Assembly: GCA_017428805.1 (NCBI GenBank)
Contig: JAFRQC010000043.1
Location: 1-64,000, forward strand
DNA: 64,000 bases
Source: Prevotella sp.
Lineage (GTDB): Bacteria > Bacteroidota > Bacteroidia > Bacteroidales > Bacteroidaceae
Direction: 5' to 3'
Shown: piece after piece, positions 43,310-50,915 of the stretch
Numbering within the stretch: position 1 is the first letter of the stretch
How the letters are laid out: every line of letters begins with the position of its first letter
Translations under genes and position numbers: made by a program
The notes under the pieces: generated by a model
What the model was told of the DNA's origin: nothing
Database searches by the model: none
What the model saw: only the letters and a program-made list of their open reading frames with translations

Positions 43310-44686
43310 TTACTTTGTTTTGGAAGCAACGAATTCTTTGATGCACTTAATCATCCACTGGTTCATCTCCTTAGTCATGCCAGGGAATACACCAATCCAG
43401 AAACCGTTGGTCATTACAAAGTCGGTGTTCTTCAGTTCACCAACAATACGATAGCCTTCACCAGTTGCTCTCATCTCATCGAAACAGGGATGCTTGGTCA
43501 GGTTGCCAGCAAAGAGGTTACGCGTCTGTATCTTATTTTGTTCCAGATAACCAGTCAGTTCATTGCGTGTGAAGCCTGCATCCTCCTTTACGGCAATCAG
43601 AAATCCAAACCAAGATGGATTACTGTTTGCTTCAGCCACGGGAAGAATAAGACCAGGAACATCTTTCAGCCCATCATACAACATCTGATAGTTGGCACGA
43701 CGAGCTGCGACTATCTGATCAAGTTTTTCAAGCTGGGCACAGCCTACAGCAGCCTGCATATCGGTAATTTTCAGATTGAATCCAAAGTGGCTGTACACAT
43801 ACTTGTGATCATAACCTTGAGGCAGTTCACCAAACTGACCAGTAAAACGCATACGGCAGGTGTTGTCCACACCAGATGCACACCAGCAATCACGTCCCCA
43901 ATCACGGAACGAGAGAGTGATCTTGTTCAACTCCGGGTCGTTGGTATAAACTGCACCGCCCTCGCCCATGGTCATGTGGTGAGGAGGGTAGAAACTGCTA
44001 GTACCAATATGTCCCCATGTACCCGTTTTCTTGGTTACGCCGTCAATAGTGTATTCTGAACCTAATGCATCACAGTTGTCTTCAATCAGCCAGAGGTTAT
44101 GCTTCTCACAAAAGGCAAGTACAACCTTCAAGTTGAAGGGATTGCCCAACGAGTGAGCCATCATCACAGCCTTGGTCTTAGGACTGTAAGCCGCTTCCAA
44201 CTGTGTGACATCAATGTCAAATCCTGGCAGTGCTACATCCACAAATACAGGGATTGCACCATACTGGATAATGGGGGTAACGGTAGTGGGAAATCCTGCT
44301 GCCACTGTGATTACTTCGTCACCCTTCTTAATTCTACGGTCGCCCAACTTGTGAGAAGTCAGCGTGTAAAATGCCAAGAGGTTGGCACTGGAACCAGAGT
44401 TGGTCACTGCACAGAACTTCACACCCAACCAGTCCGCCAAACGACGTTCAAACTTATGCGTCCAAGGTCCCTGGGTCAGCCAAAAATCCAGTGATGAATC
44501 AACGAGATTCACCATCTCTTCATCATTGAAGAAACGGCCACCATAGTGAACGAATGACTTACCCGGTTCAAACTCCTTCTTCTGGGCATGAACCTCTTTA
44601 TAATACTCTCGCGTCAGCTCCAAGATTTGAGCCTTTAGTTCTTCGCGTCGCGAAGCGTTTCCAACGATTACTTCCTTTTTTGACAT
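43310..44686 (-). CDS. rfbH: CDP-4-keto-6-deoxyglucose 3-dehydrase (E1)
   Basis: A 458-residue PMP-dependent, iron-sulphur enzyme that removes the 3-hydroxyl of CDP-4-keto-6-deoxyglucose, the committed step to 3,6-dideoxysugars. It has the aminotransferase fold but the usual PLP lysine is replaced by histidine in SFYPPHHMTMGEGG (His236/237), as in Yersinia E1. Cysteines 205, 267, 269 and 277 form C-x61-C-x1-C-x7-C, close to the known [2Fe-2S] pattern. E1 needs an electron-donating reductase (E3, ddhD); none is seen in the window. It lies between rfbF and rfbG, in a compact operon. Confidence 0.95.
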   Translation of the reverse strand: MSKKEVIVGNASRREELKAQILELTREYYKEVHAQKKEFEPGKSFVHYGGRFFNDEEMVNLVDSSLDFWLTQGPWTHKFERRLADWLGVKFCAVTNSGSSANLLAFYTLTSHKLGDRRIKKGDEVITVAAGFPTTVTPIIQYGAIPVFVDVALPGFDIDVTQLEAAYSPKTKAVMMAHSLGNPFNLKVVLAFCEKHNLWLIEDNCDALGSEYTIDGVTKKTGTWGHIGTSSFYPPHHMTMGEGGAVYTNDPELNKITLSFRDWGRDCWCASGVDNTCRMRFTGQFGELPQGYDHKYVYSHFGFNLKITDMQAAVGCAQLEKLDQIVAARRANYQMLYDGLKDVPGLILPVAEANSNPSWFGFLIAVKEDAGFTRNELTGYLEQNKIQTRNLFAGNLTKHPCFDEMRATGEGYRIVGELKNTDFVMTNGFWIGVFPGMTKEMNQWMIKCIKEFVASKTK

Positions 44687-44705
44687 ATAAATTTCTCTTT
44701 TTTAA

Positions 44706-45503
44706 TTACAATACGTTAGGCACTGAACGCTCCCACTTCTTCCAAGGTGCTTTACCTTCTTGGAGAAGTTTATCCAGCATGTTTTTCTCACGGATATTGT
44801 CCATACACTGCCAGAAGCCTTCATGGATATAGGACATCAGTTCACCTTTAGCAGCCAGTGTTTCCAATGGTTTTCGCTCAAAGATGCAACTGTCGCCATC
44901 TAAAAGGTCAAATATAGCAGGTTCCAACACCATGTAACCAGCATTGATGGGTGCGCCATCCATTGAGTTTTTTTCACGGAAAGACTTTACAGCACCTCCT
45001 TCAATATCAAGCACTCCTTTTTCCTGCTTCATCTTAACTGCTGTGAGTGTGGCAATCTTACCGTGGTTTTTATGGAACTCGAGGAGTTTATTTATGTCCA
45101 CATCGCATACACCATCTCCATAGGTCATGAAGAAAGCTTCATTGCCTACATACTCTTGAACACGCTTGATACGGCCGCCAGTCATGGTGTTGTAACCTGT
45201 ATCCACAACTGTCACCTTCCATGGTTCGAGATGACTATGATGAACCGTCATCTCATTCATTCCATCACGGAAGTCAAACGACACATCGCTGTAATGCAAG
45301 AAGTAGTTGGCAAACCATTCCTTGATGTATTCTTGCTTATATCCAGCACAAATGATAAACTCGTTATGACCATAGTAGGCATACTCTTTCATGATATGCC
45401 ACAGTATCGGCATACCACCAATTTCAATCATCGGTTTCGGCTTAAATACAGACTCCTCACTAATACGGGAACCAAAGCCTCCAGCTAATAAAACAACTTT
45501 CAT
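44706..45503 (-). CDS. rfbF: glucose-1-phosphate cytidylyltransferase
   Basis: 265 residues; makes CDP-glucose from CTP and glucose-1-phosphate. The nucleotide-binding signature LLAGGFGSRISEES and KPKPMIEIGG is at the N-terminus, with YGDGVCDVDI (metal site) and GGRIKRVQEYVG further on. The frame runs open to 45572, but the extra residues come from a repeat element (45543-45570); ATG 45503 (MKVVLLAGG) is the family start. It heads the sugar-synthesis part of the capsule locus; no TAnnTTTG promoter was found on this strand in the 580 nt upstream. Confidence 0.93.
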   Translation of the reverse strand: MKVVLLAGGFGSRISEESVFKPKPMIEIGGMPILWHIMKEYAYYGHNEFIICAGYKQEYIKEWFANYFLHYSDVSFDFRDGMNEMTVHHSHLEPWKVTVVDTGYNTMTGGRIKRVQEYVGNEAFFMTYGDGVCDVDINKLLEFHKNHGKIATLTAVKMKQEKGVLDIEGGAVKSFREKNSMDGAPINAGYMVLEPAIFDLLDGDSCIFERKPLETLAAKGELMSYIHEGFWQCMDNIREKNMLDKLLQEGKAPWKKWERSVPNVL

Positions 45504-45542
45504 AAACTCTATTCTTTTAAAAAAGGAGCAGGCCCGCCGTTT

Positions 45543-45570
45543 CTTGCGTCCCTTTCGGTAGCAAGCGAGC
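45543..45570. repeat. hairpin repeat, copy 3 (partial)
   Basis: CTTGC ... GCAAG stem around GTCCCTTTCGGTA, the shortened member of a three-copy family (see 45736 and 45921). It lacks the second CGGCAAAGCCG hairpin. Confidence 0.7.
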
Positions 45571-45735
45571 ATAGTTCGAATTTTGAACCTTTTGTCTTAT
45601 GAGAGACCAGCGGGTTCCCTGCCCCATCCATAACGATTTTTTATATATGCTGCTTCACAGCAGGATTTCTATTTCTGTTTCTCTTTCAAAAGAGATTTTT
45701 TGTTTTTGGGAAACAATGAAACTACTTCTTACTTT

Positions 45736-45772
45736 CTTTCGTCCCTTCGGTGGAAAGCGGCAAAGCCGAGCG
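45736..45772. repeat. hairpin repeat, copy 1
   Basis: Two adjacent hairpins: CTTTC paired with GAAAG across a CC/GG inner pair, then CGGC-AAA-GCCG. Compared with copy 2, the T-A pair of the first stem is replaced by G-C on both sides, so the pairing is kept. The stretch 45771-45850 also contains A-rich CAGAAAGAAGCAAAG sequence related to that in the broken epimerase. Confidence 0.75.
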
Positions 45773-45920
45773 CTGGCGCAGAAAGAAGCAAAGAAAACTT
45801 ATTCGTTCATCTTCTTTTCAAAAAGAAACGAACCAAAGAAAATTCTACATTCCCCAAACCCCTTGCTACATAGCACCGGGGCTTAACTGAAAATCGCAGA
45901 AACCAACGATTTATCAGGGT

Positions 45921-45957
45921 TCTTGCGTCCCGTTGGTGGCAAGCGGCAAAGCCGAGC
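45921..45957. repeat. hairpin repeat, copy 2
   Basis: CTTGC paired with GCAAG, then CGGC-AAA-GCCG, the same layout as copy 1. The flanking sequence to 46086 holds further palindromes (GGCTCTCA ... TGAGCC near 45968-46001) but no convincing gene; the entire 45504-46086 gap is repeat-like. Confidence 0.75.
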
Positions 45958-46086
45958 GTTGGTATGGCTCTCAAGCCTGTGCCCCTACGGGGTGAGCCAT
46001 GGTCTTTATCGGCTGGCGCATAGAGAAAGCCTTAAGAATCTATACCATCGTTAAAACACCACAGGGTGTGGGGTGTGAAACCCCAA

Positions 46087-46527
46087 TTAAAGGTATTGCT
46101 TGAATCTTTTGCGGACGGCATCGGAGTTGCGGAGGCAGTCCTTGAGGGCGGTGAAGAGATCGGCTTTTAATTTCCCCTTGAGCTCGATTTCTGTCTCGCC
46201 TGCCTTTTCTTGTTCTGAAAAGGCTATTGTATTATAAGTTTTGATGTTCTGACCATAGATAAAGGTATTCTTTTCGAAAAAGAAGCCATTGTCTGTTACG
46301 ACTTCATTTGCCAAGAAGGTAAAGGCATTTACCATACGTTCTGGGATCTCCAAACAACCAGATGTCACTTCCACGTCTGAGGGGATATGGTCTTTTGACG
46401 TGGGCAATGATGCTAATAAGACTGTTTCGTCTACTTCGCCTAATACAACAAAGAACTTTGGTTTTGGATCTCCTCCATCTGGAAAAATGAAGGGATTGAA
46501 GTATAACAGATTGCCTGGCTCAAACAT
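46087..46527 (-). CDS. putative toxin partner of the Panacea protein (PemK/MazF-like)
   Basis: 146 residues from ATG 46527, which overlaps the upstream Panacea stop by 8 nt; an open extension to 46593 would lie inside that gene. The start MFEPGNLLYFNPFIF, then KPKFFVVLGEVDETVLLASLPTSKD, resembles the SH3-like strands of MazF/PemK-type toxins (GDLVLVPFPF ... KPRPVLVL), with an alpha-helical C-terminus rich in Lys and Arg (RKRFKQYL). Panacea antitoxins are found beside many unrelated toxins, so gene order is the main support. A confident family match is not claimed. Confidence 0.55.
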   Translation of the reverse strand: MFEPGNLLYFNPFIFPDGGDPKPKFFVVLGEVDETVLLASLPTSKDHIPSDVEVTSGCLEIPERMVNAFTFLANEVVTDNGFFFEKNTFIYGQNIKTYNTIAFSEQEKAGETEIELKGKLKADLFTALKDCLRNSDAVRKRFKQYL

Positions 46528-47122
46528 GATCTGAACTGTATGCATTGGAGGCGTTATGGATAGCCAACGCCTCGCGATAGTATTCTGCGGCACAGGGGAG
46601 CATGGCCTCGGTGAAGTCGATCACGTAGTCGGAGTTGTTGCACTCGTGCTTACGGAAGGCTTCCAGCAAGCCTTTTTCCTTGGCAATCTTATACCACAGG
46701 GTGTTCTCCTTATGAACGATATCTACAAGTTCTGTTGCGGTCTTGTCGCCATATTCCTTTAAGACTTCGTCCATCAAGCGAATCTCATAGGCCGAGAAGT
46801 CTTCATCGTCGAATGTCACGACGGGATGAATGTACTGGGCATCCTTGCCATCGTCGAGCTTGACCAGTTCGGTTCTGAGGTATTTGGACAGGAGGACTGC
46901 TCCGTCGCTCAGGTCTATGTATATGTCTTTTGCGACCGGGCCTGCCTGCCAGACTTCATAGGGAAGGGCCAAGAAGGGCTGCTGGTATTTCAGGGCTGAG
47001 CGTTCTTCCATCAGATACAGCAGTTTAAGCAATTTGGTTTTACTCAAATCGCTTGTGTGTTCTGCAATGTACACGGAGGCGTTGCCTATCCGCGAGATGT
47101 TTTCTTCTGAATACTTGCTCAT
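46520..47122 (-). CDS. Panacea-domain (DUF4065, SocA-like) antitoxin
   Basis: 200 residues. The Panacea core is visible at residues 28-70: KTKLLKLLYLMEERSALKYQQPF, then YEVWQAGPVAKDIYIDL, matching the KLQKLLYL ... W..GPV signature of DUF4065. The remaining helices and an acidic stretch follow the family. Panacea proteins neutralise various toxins encoded next to them, here the 8-nt-overlapping downstream gene. It has its own near-perfect promoter, so the pair can be expressed independently of the capsule operon. Confidence 0.8.
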   Translation of the reverse strand: MSKYSEENISRIGNASVYIAEHTSDLSKTKLLKLLYLMEERSALKYQQPFLALPYEVWQAGPVAKDIYIDLSDGAVLLSKYLRTELVKLDDGKDAQYIHPVVTFDDEDFSAYEIRLMDEVLKEYGDKTATELVDIVHKENTLWYKIAKEKGLLEAFRKHECNNSDYVIDFTEAMLPCAAEYYREALAIHNASNAYSSDHV

Positions 47123-47144
47123 TATTATTTTATCTTTTGCGGGG

Positions 47145-47176
47145 CAAAGATACGATATTTATTTGAATTAAGCAAA
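47145..47176 (-). promoter_or_regulatory. promoter of the Panacea toxin-antitoxin pair
   Basis: On the minus strand TTTG (47173-47176), a 20-bp spacer and TATCTTTG (47145-47152) match the Bacteroidota consensus, giving a leader of about 15 nt. Confidence 0.85.
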
Positions 47177-47230
47177 ACTTTTAGAAAGTTTTCTTTTTTC
47201 TCTCAGGAAAGAAACAGGGGCGGTGCCGCA

Positions 47231-47539
47231 TCAGGGTGGGGGAAGGATCTGTTCGCGGAGGGCGAATAACAGCCTGTGGAGTTCTTCTTGCTGACGGGCG
47301 GGGTCGTCGTCGTACTGACTGAGGATGGCGCGCCAGAGGCCGATCAGTTGAGAGGTCCTTAACTCGAAGCCCTCGGCAATTTTTCCGCTTTAGACTTCCC
47401 CAATGACACCATGTGTGAGGCCGATCTGGTCCTCGATGGTGCGACGCTGACGATAGAAGACACGGTCTGCTTCCTTCAACGTCATCACTGTCAGCGCATG
47501 TGCCGCTGACAGCTGGTCTAAAACATACTTGTTCTTCAT
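47231..47539 (-). pseudogene. small helical protein interrupted by one in-frame stop
   Basis: From ATG 47539 the frame reads MKNKYVLDQLSAAHAL ... THGVIGEV, meets TAA at 47390-47392, and continues in the same frame for 50 more codons (GFELRTSQLIGLWRAIL, HRLLFALREQILPPP) to TGA at 47231. The codon use after the stop is as gene-like as before it. A single nonsense change in a gene of about 102 codons explains this. I do not recognise the family. Confidence 0.55.
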
Positions 47540-47584
47540 TTCTGAATGAAAATTGATTTGAATTTTGTTAATAAAAATATATTG

Positions 47585-47601
47585 TGTCCGCACTACGGAC
47601 A
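47585..47601. promoter_or_regulatory. palindrome TGTCCG-N5-CGGACA, possible operator
   Basis: A perfect 6-bp inverted repeat with 5-nt centre lies 4 bp upstream of the -33 element of the ATPase-module promoter, a typical place for an activator or repressor site. Confidence 0.5.
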
Positions 47602-47605
47602 GTTA

Positions 47606-47637
47606 TTTGGACTTTTCTGATGTAATCCCTACCTTTG
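47606..47637 (+). promoter_or_regulatory. promoter of the ATPase/HU/amidase module
   Basis: TTTG (47606-47609), 20-bp spacer and TACCTTTG (47630-47637). Leader of about 40 nt to the ATG at 47686. Confidence 0.85.
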
Positions 47638-47685
47638 CCGTGTCGCGACCTATAAACAAGAAATTGTAAACTATAATCACGAAGA

Positions 47686-48906
47686 ATGGTAAACCAAGAG
47701 AGATTTGAATTAATCAAGGAGACTCTCAGCGAGGCGACGATGACGGATGAAGAGCGGCTGCTCATGTCCTATCGCATTACGCCTGAGAGCAAACTGCCTC
47801 CCATGCAACCGTTGTTAGAGATGTTCGACACTCCGTGCTTCTACCGGGGTGAACTGGTGGCGGCGTGTGGCAAGGCCAAGAGCGGCAAGACGCTGTTCCT
47901 GTCGGCCATCATGGCGGCATGTCTCACAGAGAAGGTACTGGCATTGGAACGGCACACAGATAATATTTGTCACACAGAAAGCACAGAAATCACAGAAAGT
48001 AAACCCTTGCGGGTTTTGTGGATCGATACGGAACAGAGCCAGCAGAGCACACAGGATATTCTGGTAAACAGGATTATACCGATGATAGAATTTAGTCACA
48101 CAGATGACACAGATAACACAGATTCTACTCACTCATGCCAAGCGCAGCCCGTGCCAAAGGCACTTTCTGAGATTTCTGAGATTTCTGTGTGCGATTTAGA
48201 CTCCACGCTCTTTGCCTATAATCTGCGGGGACTGGGATTTGAGAAACGTCGCGAGATGACGGAGGCGGCCGTCAGGACCGTCAAGCCGGACATCGTCATC
48301 ATCGACGGCATCAAGGACCTCATCACCGACATCAACGATGCCGTCCAGGCGACACAGATCATGGAGCACCTCATGGCGCTGGCACAGCGTTACAACTGCT
48401 GTATTGTCAATGTTCTTCATCAGAACAAGAGTGAGGCCGACCGCAATATGCGAGGCTCTATCGGTACCGAACTGACCAACAAGGCCTTCGAGGTCTATGA
48501 GTGTGAATATCTGGAACGCCACAAGCTGTTCCGCGTGACGCAGACGCTCTCCCGCCGACAGCGGATGAACCGCAGGCTCTGCTATGTTCTCTCCAAGGAG
48601 GGACTGCCTGAGATCTGTGACGAGCCACAGGAGCAGCCCCGTGATGAACTGGGGCGCTGGGTGAGCGTCAAGTCGAAGTCTGAGGCACTCGTGAAGCTCT
48701 TCAACGAGGCGATGGAGGGCCGTACACAGCGGAAATTCAATGAACTGATGGCCGTTGCCCTGAAGAAGTGCGGCGTGGCCGACGCCCAGGCTTACTATGC
48801 CCTCGTGAAAGAGGCTGAGGAGCAGGGCATCATCCGCAAGGCCATCCATCCCGACACCAAGGAGTCGTGGGTGGAGCTCAACGACGATTCCGTGCTGCCC
48901 TTTTAA
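47686..48906 (+). CDS. RecA-fold ATPase (RepA-like, AAA_25 type)
   Basis: A 406-residue P-loop ATPase of the RepA/DnaB-related group found in Bacteroidales mobile and capsule-linked modules. Walker A is GKAKSGKT (62-69); Walker B is DIVIIDGIKD near residue 205; NVLHQNKSEADRNMRGSIGTELTNKA follows, matching the sensor and oligomer region; a winged-helix-like tail lies after residue 330. Between the two Walker motifs, residues about 93-185 include three stretches encoded by period-9 DNA repeats (HTESTEITES, HTDDTDNTDSTHS, ALSEISEISV), not seen in the fold core. The likely role is DNA unwinding or loading in replication-like functions; it is the first gene of the module. Confidence 0.8.
   Translation: MVNQERFELIKETLSEATMTDEERLLMSYRITPESKLPPMQPLLEMFDTPCFYRGELVAACGKAKSGKTLFLSAIMAACLTEKVLALERHTDNICHTESTEITESKPLRVLWIDTEQSQQSTQDILVNRIIPMIEFSHTDDTDNTDSTHSCQAQPVPKALSEISEISVCDLDSTLFAYNLRGLGFEKRREMTEAAVRTVKPDIVIIDGIKDLITDINDAVQATQIMEHLMALAQRYNCCIVNVLHQNKSEADRNMRGSIGTELTNKAFEVYECEYLERHKLFRVTQTLSRRQRMNRRLCYVLSKEGLPEICDEPQEQPRDELGRWVSVKSKSEALVKLFNEAMEGRTQRKFNELMAVALKKCGVADAQAYYALVKEAEEQGIIRKAIHPDTKESWVELNDDSVLPF
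47971..48191. repeat. in-frame inverted period-9 repeats inside the ATPase gene
   Basis: Left arm 47971-48000 and right arm 48162-48191 are reverse complements at 27 of 30 positions; both are arrays of CACAGAAAT-type 9-mers. A second array, ACACAGATA-type, lies between them at about 48093-48125. All preserve the reading frame, since each unit is three codons. Confidence 0.85.
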
Positions 48907-48927
48907 TTTTAATTATTTAATTAATTA

Positions 48928-48947
48928 AGCCCCCCTTAAAGGGGGCT
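48928..48947. terminator. GC hairpin flanked by AT repeats
   Basis: AGCCCCC pairs with GGGGGCT around six bases, with TAATTATTTAATT arrays on both sides filling 48907-48991. It may attenuate transcription between the ATPase and Toprim-like genes or be a transposed repeat. Confidence 0.5.
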
Positions 48948-48991
48948 AATTTAAATTTAATTTTTTAATTATTTAATTTTATAATTTTATC

Positions 48992-49708
48992 ATGACAATC
49001 GGAGATCTGTTTCCGCACACCTTCAAGGCCATACGGGAGACCATCTCTCCCGATGTCAGGAAGAGCGTCGATCTGTCGATCCCCTCGATGCCGATGGTCG
49101 AAGCCTGTCGTGCCGATGACTACGATTTCTTTGCGCCCTTCATCGCTGCCGGCAATCTGACCGTCAGACAGATGCAGCACGCCTGTCAGCGCTATTATCT
49201 CGGCAAGACGAAGAGCGGCCAGCCCGTCTTCTGGATGATAGACGATATGCTATCGCCCCTCGATGCCCGCATCGGTTCCTCTGTCTGGATGTCCACCCTC
49301 CTCAAAGTCCGTGAGCCTCTCATCGCCTCCTGGCGCGTCACCCACTGCCTCTTCGGCCTTCATCTCCTAAGGGAGGCGGGCGGGGGAGTCTGTATTGTGG
49401 AATCAGAAATCTCTGCTGTGCTTCTGAGTGAGTTTCTCCCGGAGTACGTTTGGATGGCCTACGCCACGACCGCCCATCTCACTCCCGAGCTCTTCGCTCC
49501 CTTAGAGGGCCACAAAGTCATCCTCTTTCCCCGTACAGACCCTACTCTCTCCACTTATCTCTTCTTCAAAGATCTTGCAGACCTCGTCCATCTGCGCTAC
49601 GACCTCGACATCACTGTCGATGCCACGCTCGAAAACCGAGCCACTCCTGAACAGAAAGACCGCTGCATCGATCTCCTTGACTTTATCTTTGAACCACAGA
49701 TTTATTAA
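48992..49708 (+). CDS. Toprim-like protein (DUF6371-type, primase-related)
   Basis: 238 residues. The middle and C-terminal part reads HCLFGLHLLREAGGGVCIVESEISAVLL, then EYVWMAYATT, then HKVILFPRTDP, which follows the order of a Toprim fold (Glu in VESE, Asp in the FPxxD strand) as in DUF6371 proteins of Bacteroidales mobile modules. The N-terminal zinc finger of longer relatives is missing. Residues REAGGGVC are encoded by a GGGAGGCGGGCGGGGGAG stretch that looks like an inserted repeat. A primase-like role beside the RepA-like ATPase is inferred. Confidence 0.65.
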   Translation: MTIGDLFPHTFKAIRETISPDVRKSVDLSIPSMPMVEACRADDYDFFAPFIAAGNLTVRQMQHACQRYYLGKTKSGQPVFWMIDDMLSPLDARIGSSVWMSTLLKVREPLIASWRVTHCLFGLHLLREAGGGVCIVESEISAVLLSEFLPEYVWMAYATTAHLTPELFAPLEGHKVILFPRTDPTLSTYLFFKDLADLVHLRYDLDITVDATLENRATPEQKDRCIDLLDFIFEPQIY

Positions 49709-49720
49709 CTTCTTATAAAT

Positions 49721-49999
49721 ATGACAGAAAAAGCACTGAGAGAACTATTACAGTTGATTAACCAGCCGGGGGAACCTGTGAAGCCGTTCGAGATACGCTC
49801 CTACGGCAAGTCGGAACTGGCCATGCTCTACTTCCCCGATGCCAAGACGAAGAAGGGGGCCATGAACAACCTCAATTATTGGATTGACTACAACGGTGAG
49901 TTGCGTGAGAAACTGCGTGCCCAGAACTCACCGCCCAATGCCCATCGCTACACTCGTCGTGAGGTGGAACTCATCGTCGAATACCTTTGCGAGCCATAA
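49721..49999 (+). CDS. DUF4248 protein
   Basis: 92 residues matching the DUF4248 pattern: FEIRSYGKSELAMLYFP, a helix with NNLNYWIDYN, and the C-terminal RREVELIVEYLCEP. The order resembles a small winged-helix DNA-binding domain. DUF4248 genes habitually sit between a VirE/primase-type gene and an HU-like gene next to Bacteroidales capsule loci, as here. Function unknown; transcription control of the module is a reasonable guess. Confidence 0.82.
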   Translation: MTEKALRELLQLINQPGEPVKPFEIRSYGKSELAMLYFPDAKTKKGAMNNLNYWIDYNGELREKLRAQNSPPNAHRYTRREVELIVEYLCEP

Positions 50000-50056
50000 T
50001 GACCTCAATAAGCACGAAACGTCACTAAAAGTAACAGCCGGATTTTCCCATATTTG

Positions 50057-50064
50057 TACCTTTG
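50057..50064 (+). promoter_or_regulatory. -7 element upstream of the HU-like gene
   Basis: TACCTTTG, an exact -7 match, without a TTTG at 20 bp. The rest of the 50000-50235 gap is a long leader (about 165 nt) that ends in a TTTTTAC/TTTTCAC array (50197-50228). Confidence 0.6.
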
Positions 50065-50235
50065 CATTGTCAAAGCAAAGCCGGACGAGGCCTCGAGAAA
50101 CTACGGCACTTTCTCCCAGAATAATCCGTTTATTCCCTAAGAAAAAGCCGTTCTTTCTTCCCGACTGCACCGCGACACGAGATCATTCACTTTATGTTTC
50201 ACCTTTTTACTTTTTCACCTTTTCACTTTTAAATT

Positions 50236-50778
50236 ATGGCAAGAGAACGAATTACCTTTCCTGTGAACCTTCGTCAGAATACGAATGACGACTCGACTGC
50301 CTTCGGCAAGTGGTTCCCCGTACCCTCATCCAGCGAGCCCATGTCACTCAAGGGTTTCGCCAAGCACCTCTCAGAGCACGGCAAGCTCGCAAGCTATGAT
50401 ATGCTCGTACTGGTGCTCCAGAACATCGTGGGCTGTCTCAAGGAGCTCATCCTGCAGGGCCAGTCTGTGAAGCTCGACGGCCTGGGCACCTTCCGTCCCA
50501 CTATCGAGGGCAAGGGCTCCAACGATGTGGAGACGGCCGTCAGTCTGGGAGCCAATGTGATCATCGAGGGTGTCCACCTGCGCTTCAGTCCTGAGAACGC
50601 CAAGGGCGAGAAGCTCACCAGCCGGGCGCTGAAGAACGAATGTGCCTTCGAGTTCAAGGATGTCCTCATCCGCAAGGAGAAGACCGTTGATGGCAAGAAG
50701 AAGGTTTACTTCGAGAAGATCGCAGTCTCCGACTACGCCCTCTCCCAGACCGAAACCACGCCTGGTGGCGAAGGCTAA
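50236..50778 (+). CDS. HU-like DNA-binding protein (module copy)
   Basis: 180 residues, paralogue of the protein at 196-711. It shares QNTNDDSTAFGKWFP at the N-terminus and VKLDGLGTFRPTIEGKG in the HU core, with the RFSPENAKGEKLTSRALK segment. It starts MARERITF directly, which supports the internal start chosen for the first copy. In this module it lies between DUF4248 and the smalltalk-like gene, the usual order beside capsule loci. It should bind and bend DNA. Confidence 0.88.
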   Translation: MARERITFPVNLRQNTNDDSTAFGKWFPVPSSSEPMSLKGFAKHLSEHGKLASYDMLVLVLQNIVGCLKELILQGQSVKLDGLGTFRPTIEGKGSNDVETAVSLGANVIIEGVHLRFSPENAKGEKLTSRALKNECAFEFKDVLIRKEKTVDGKKKVYFEKIAVSDYALSQTETTPGGEG

Positions 50779-50787
50779 CCTCTAACC

Positions 50788-50879
50788 TCACACAGATCTC
50801 ACAGATCTTCACAGATTATGGACGCAGGCGTCCTTCCCAAGCGAAAAGAATATCTGTGAGATCAGTGAGATCTGTGTGA
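50788..50879. repeat. inverted repeat of period-9 CACAGATCT units
   Basis: Arms 50788-50816 and 50852-50879 are near-perfect reverse complements made of CACAGATCT-type units, enclosing a second small hairpin (GGACGC/GCGTCC). It lies between the HU-like and smalltalk-like genes. Confidence 0.85.
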
Positions 50880-50915
50880 CAATAAAAAACTATCAATCAA
50901 AATTATTGTATCATT

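Noticed and set aside
45504..45572. N-terminal extension of the cytidylyltransferase
   Set aside because: The added residues are encoded by a repeat element and the family begins at the MKVVLLAGG methionine.
45599..45886. 95-codon plus-strand frame in the repeat-rich gap
   Set aside because: It runs through hairpin repeats and A-rich arrays and resembles no protein.
50788..50879. Could the tandem CACAGAT repeats here and elsewhere be a CRISPR array?
   Set aside because: Units are 7-9 bp, directly adjacent and arranged as inverted arms; there are no spacers of constant length and no cas genes.
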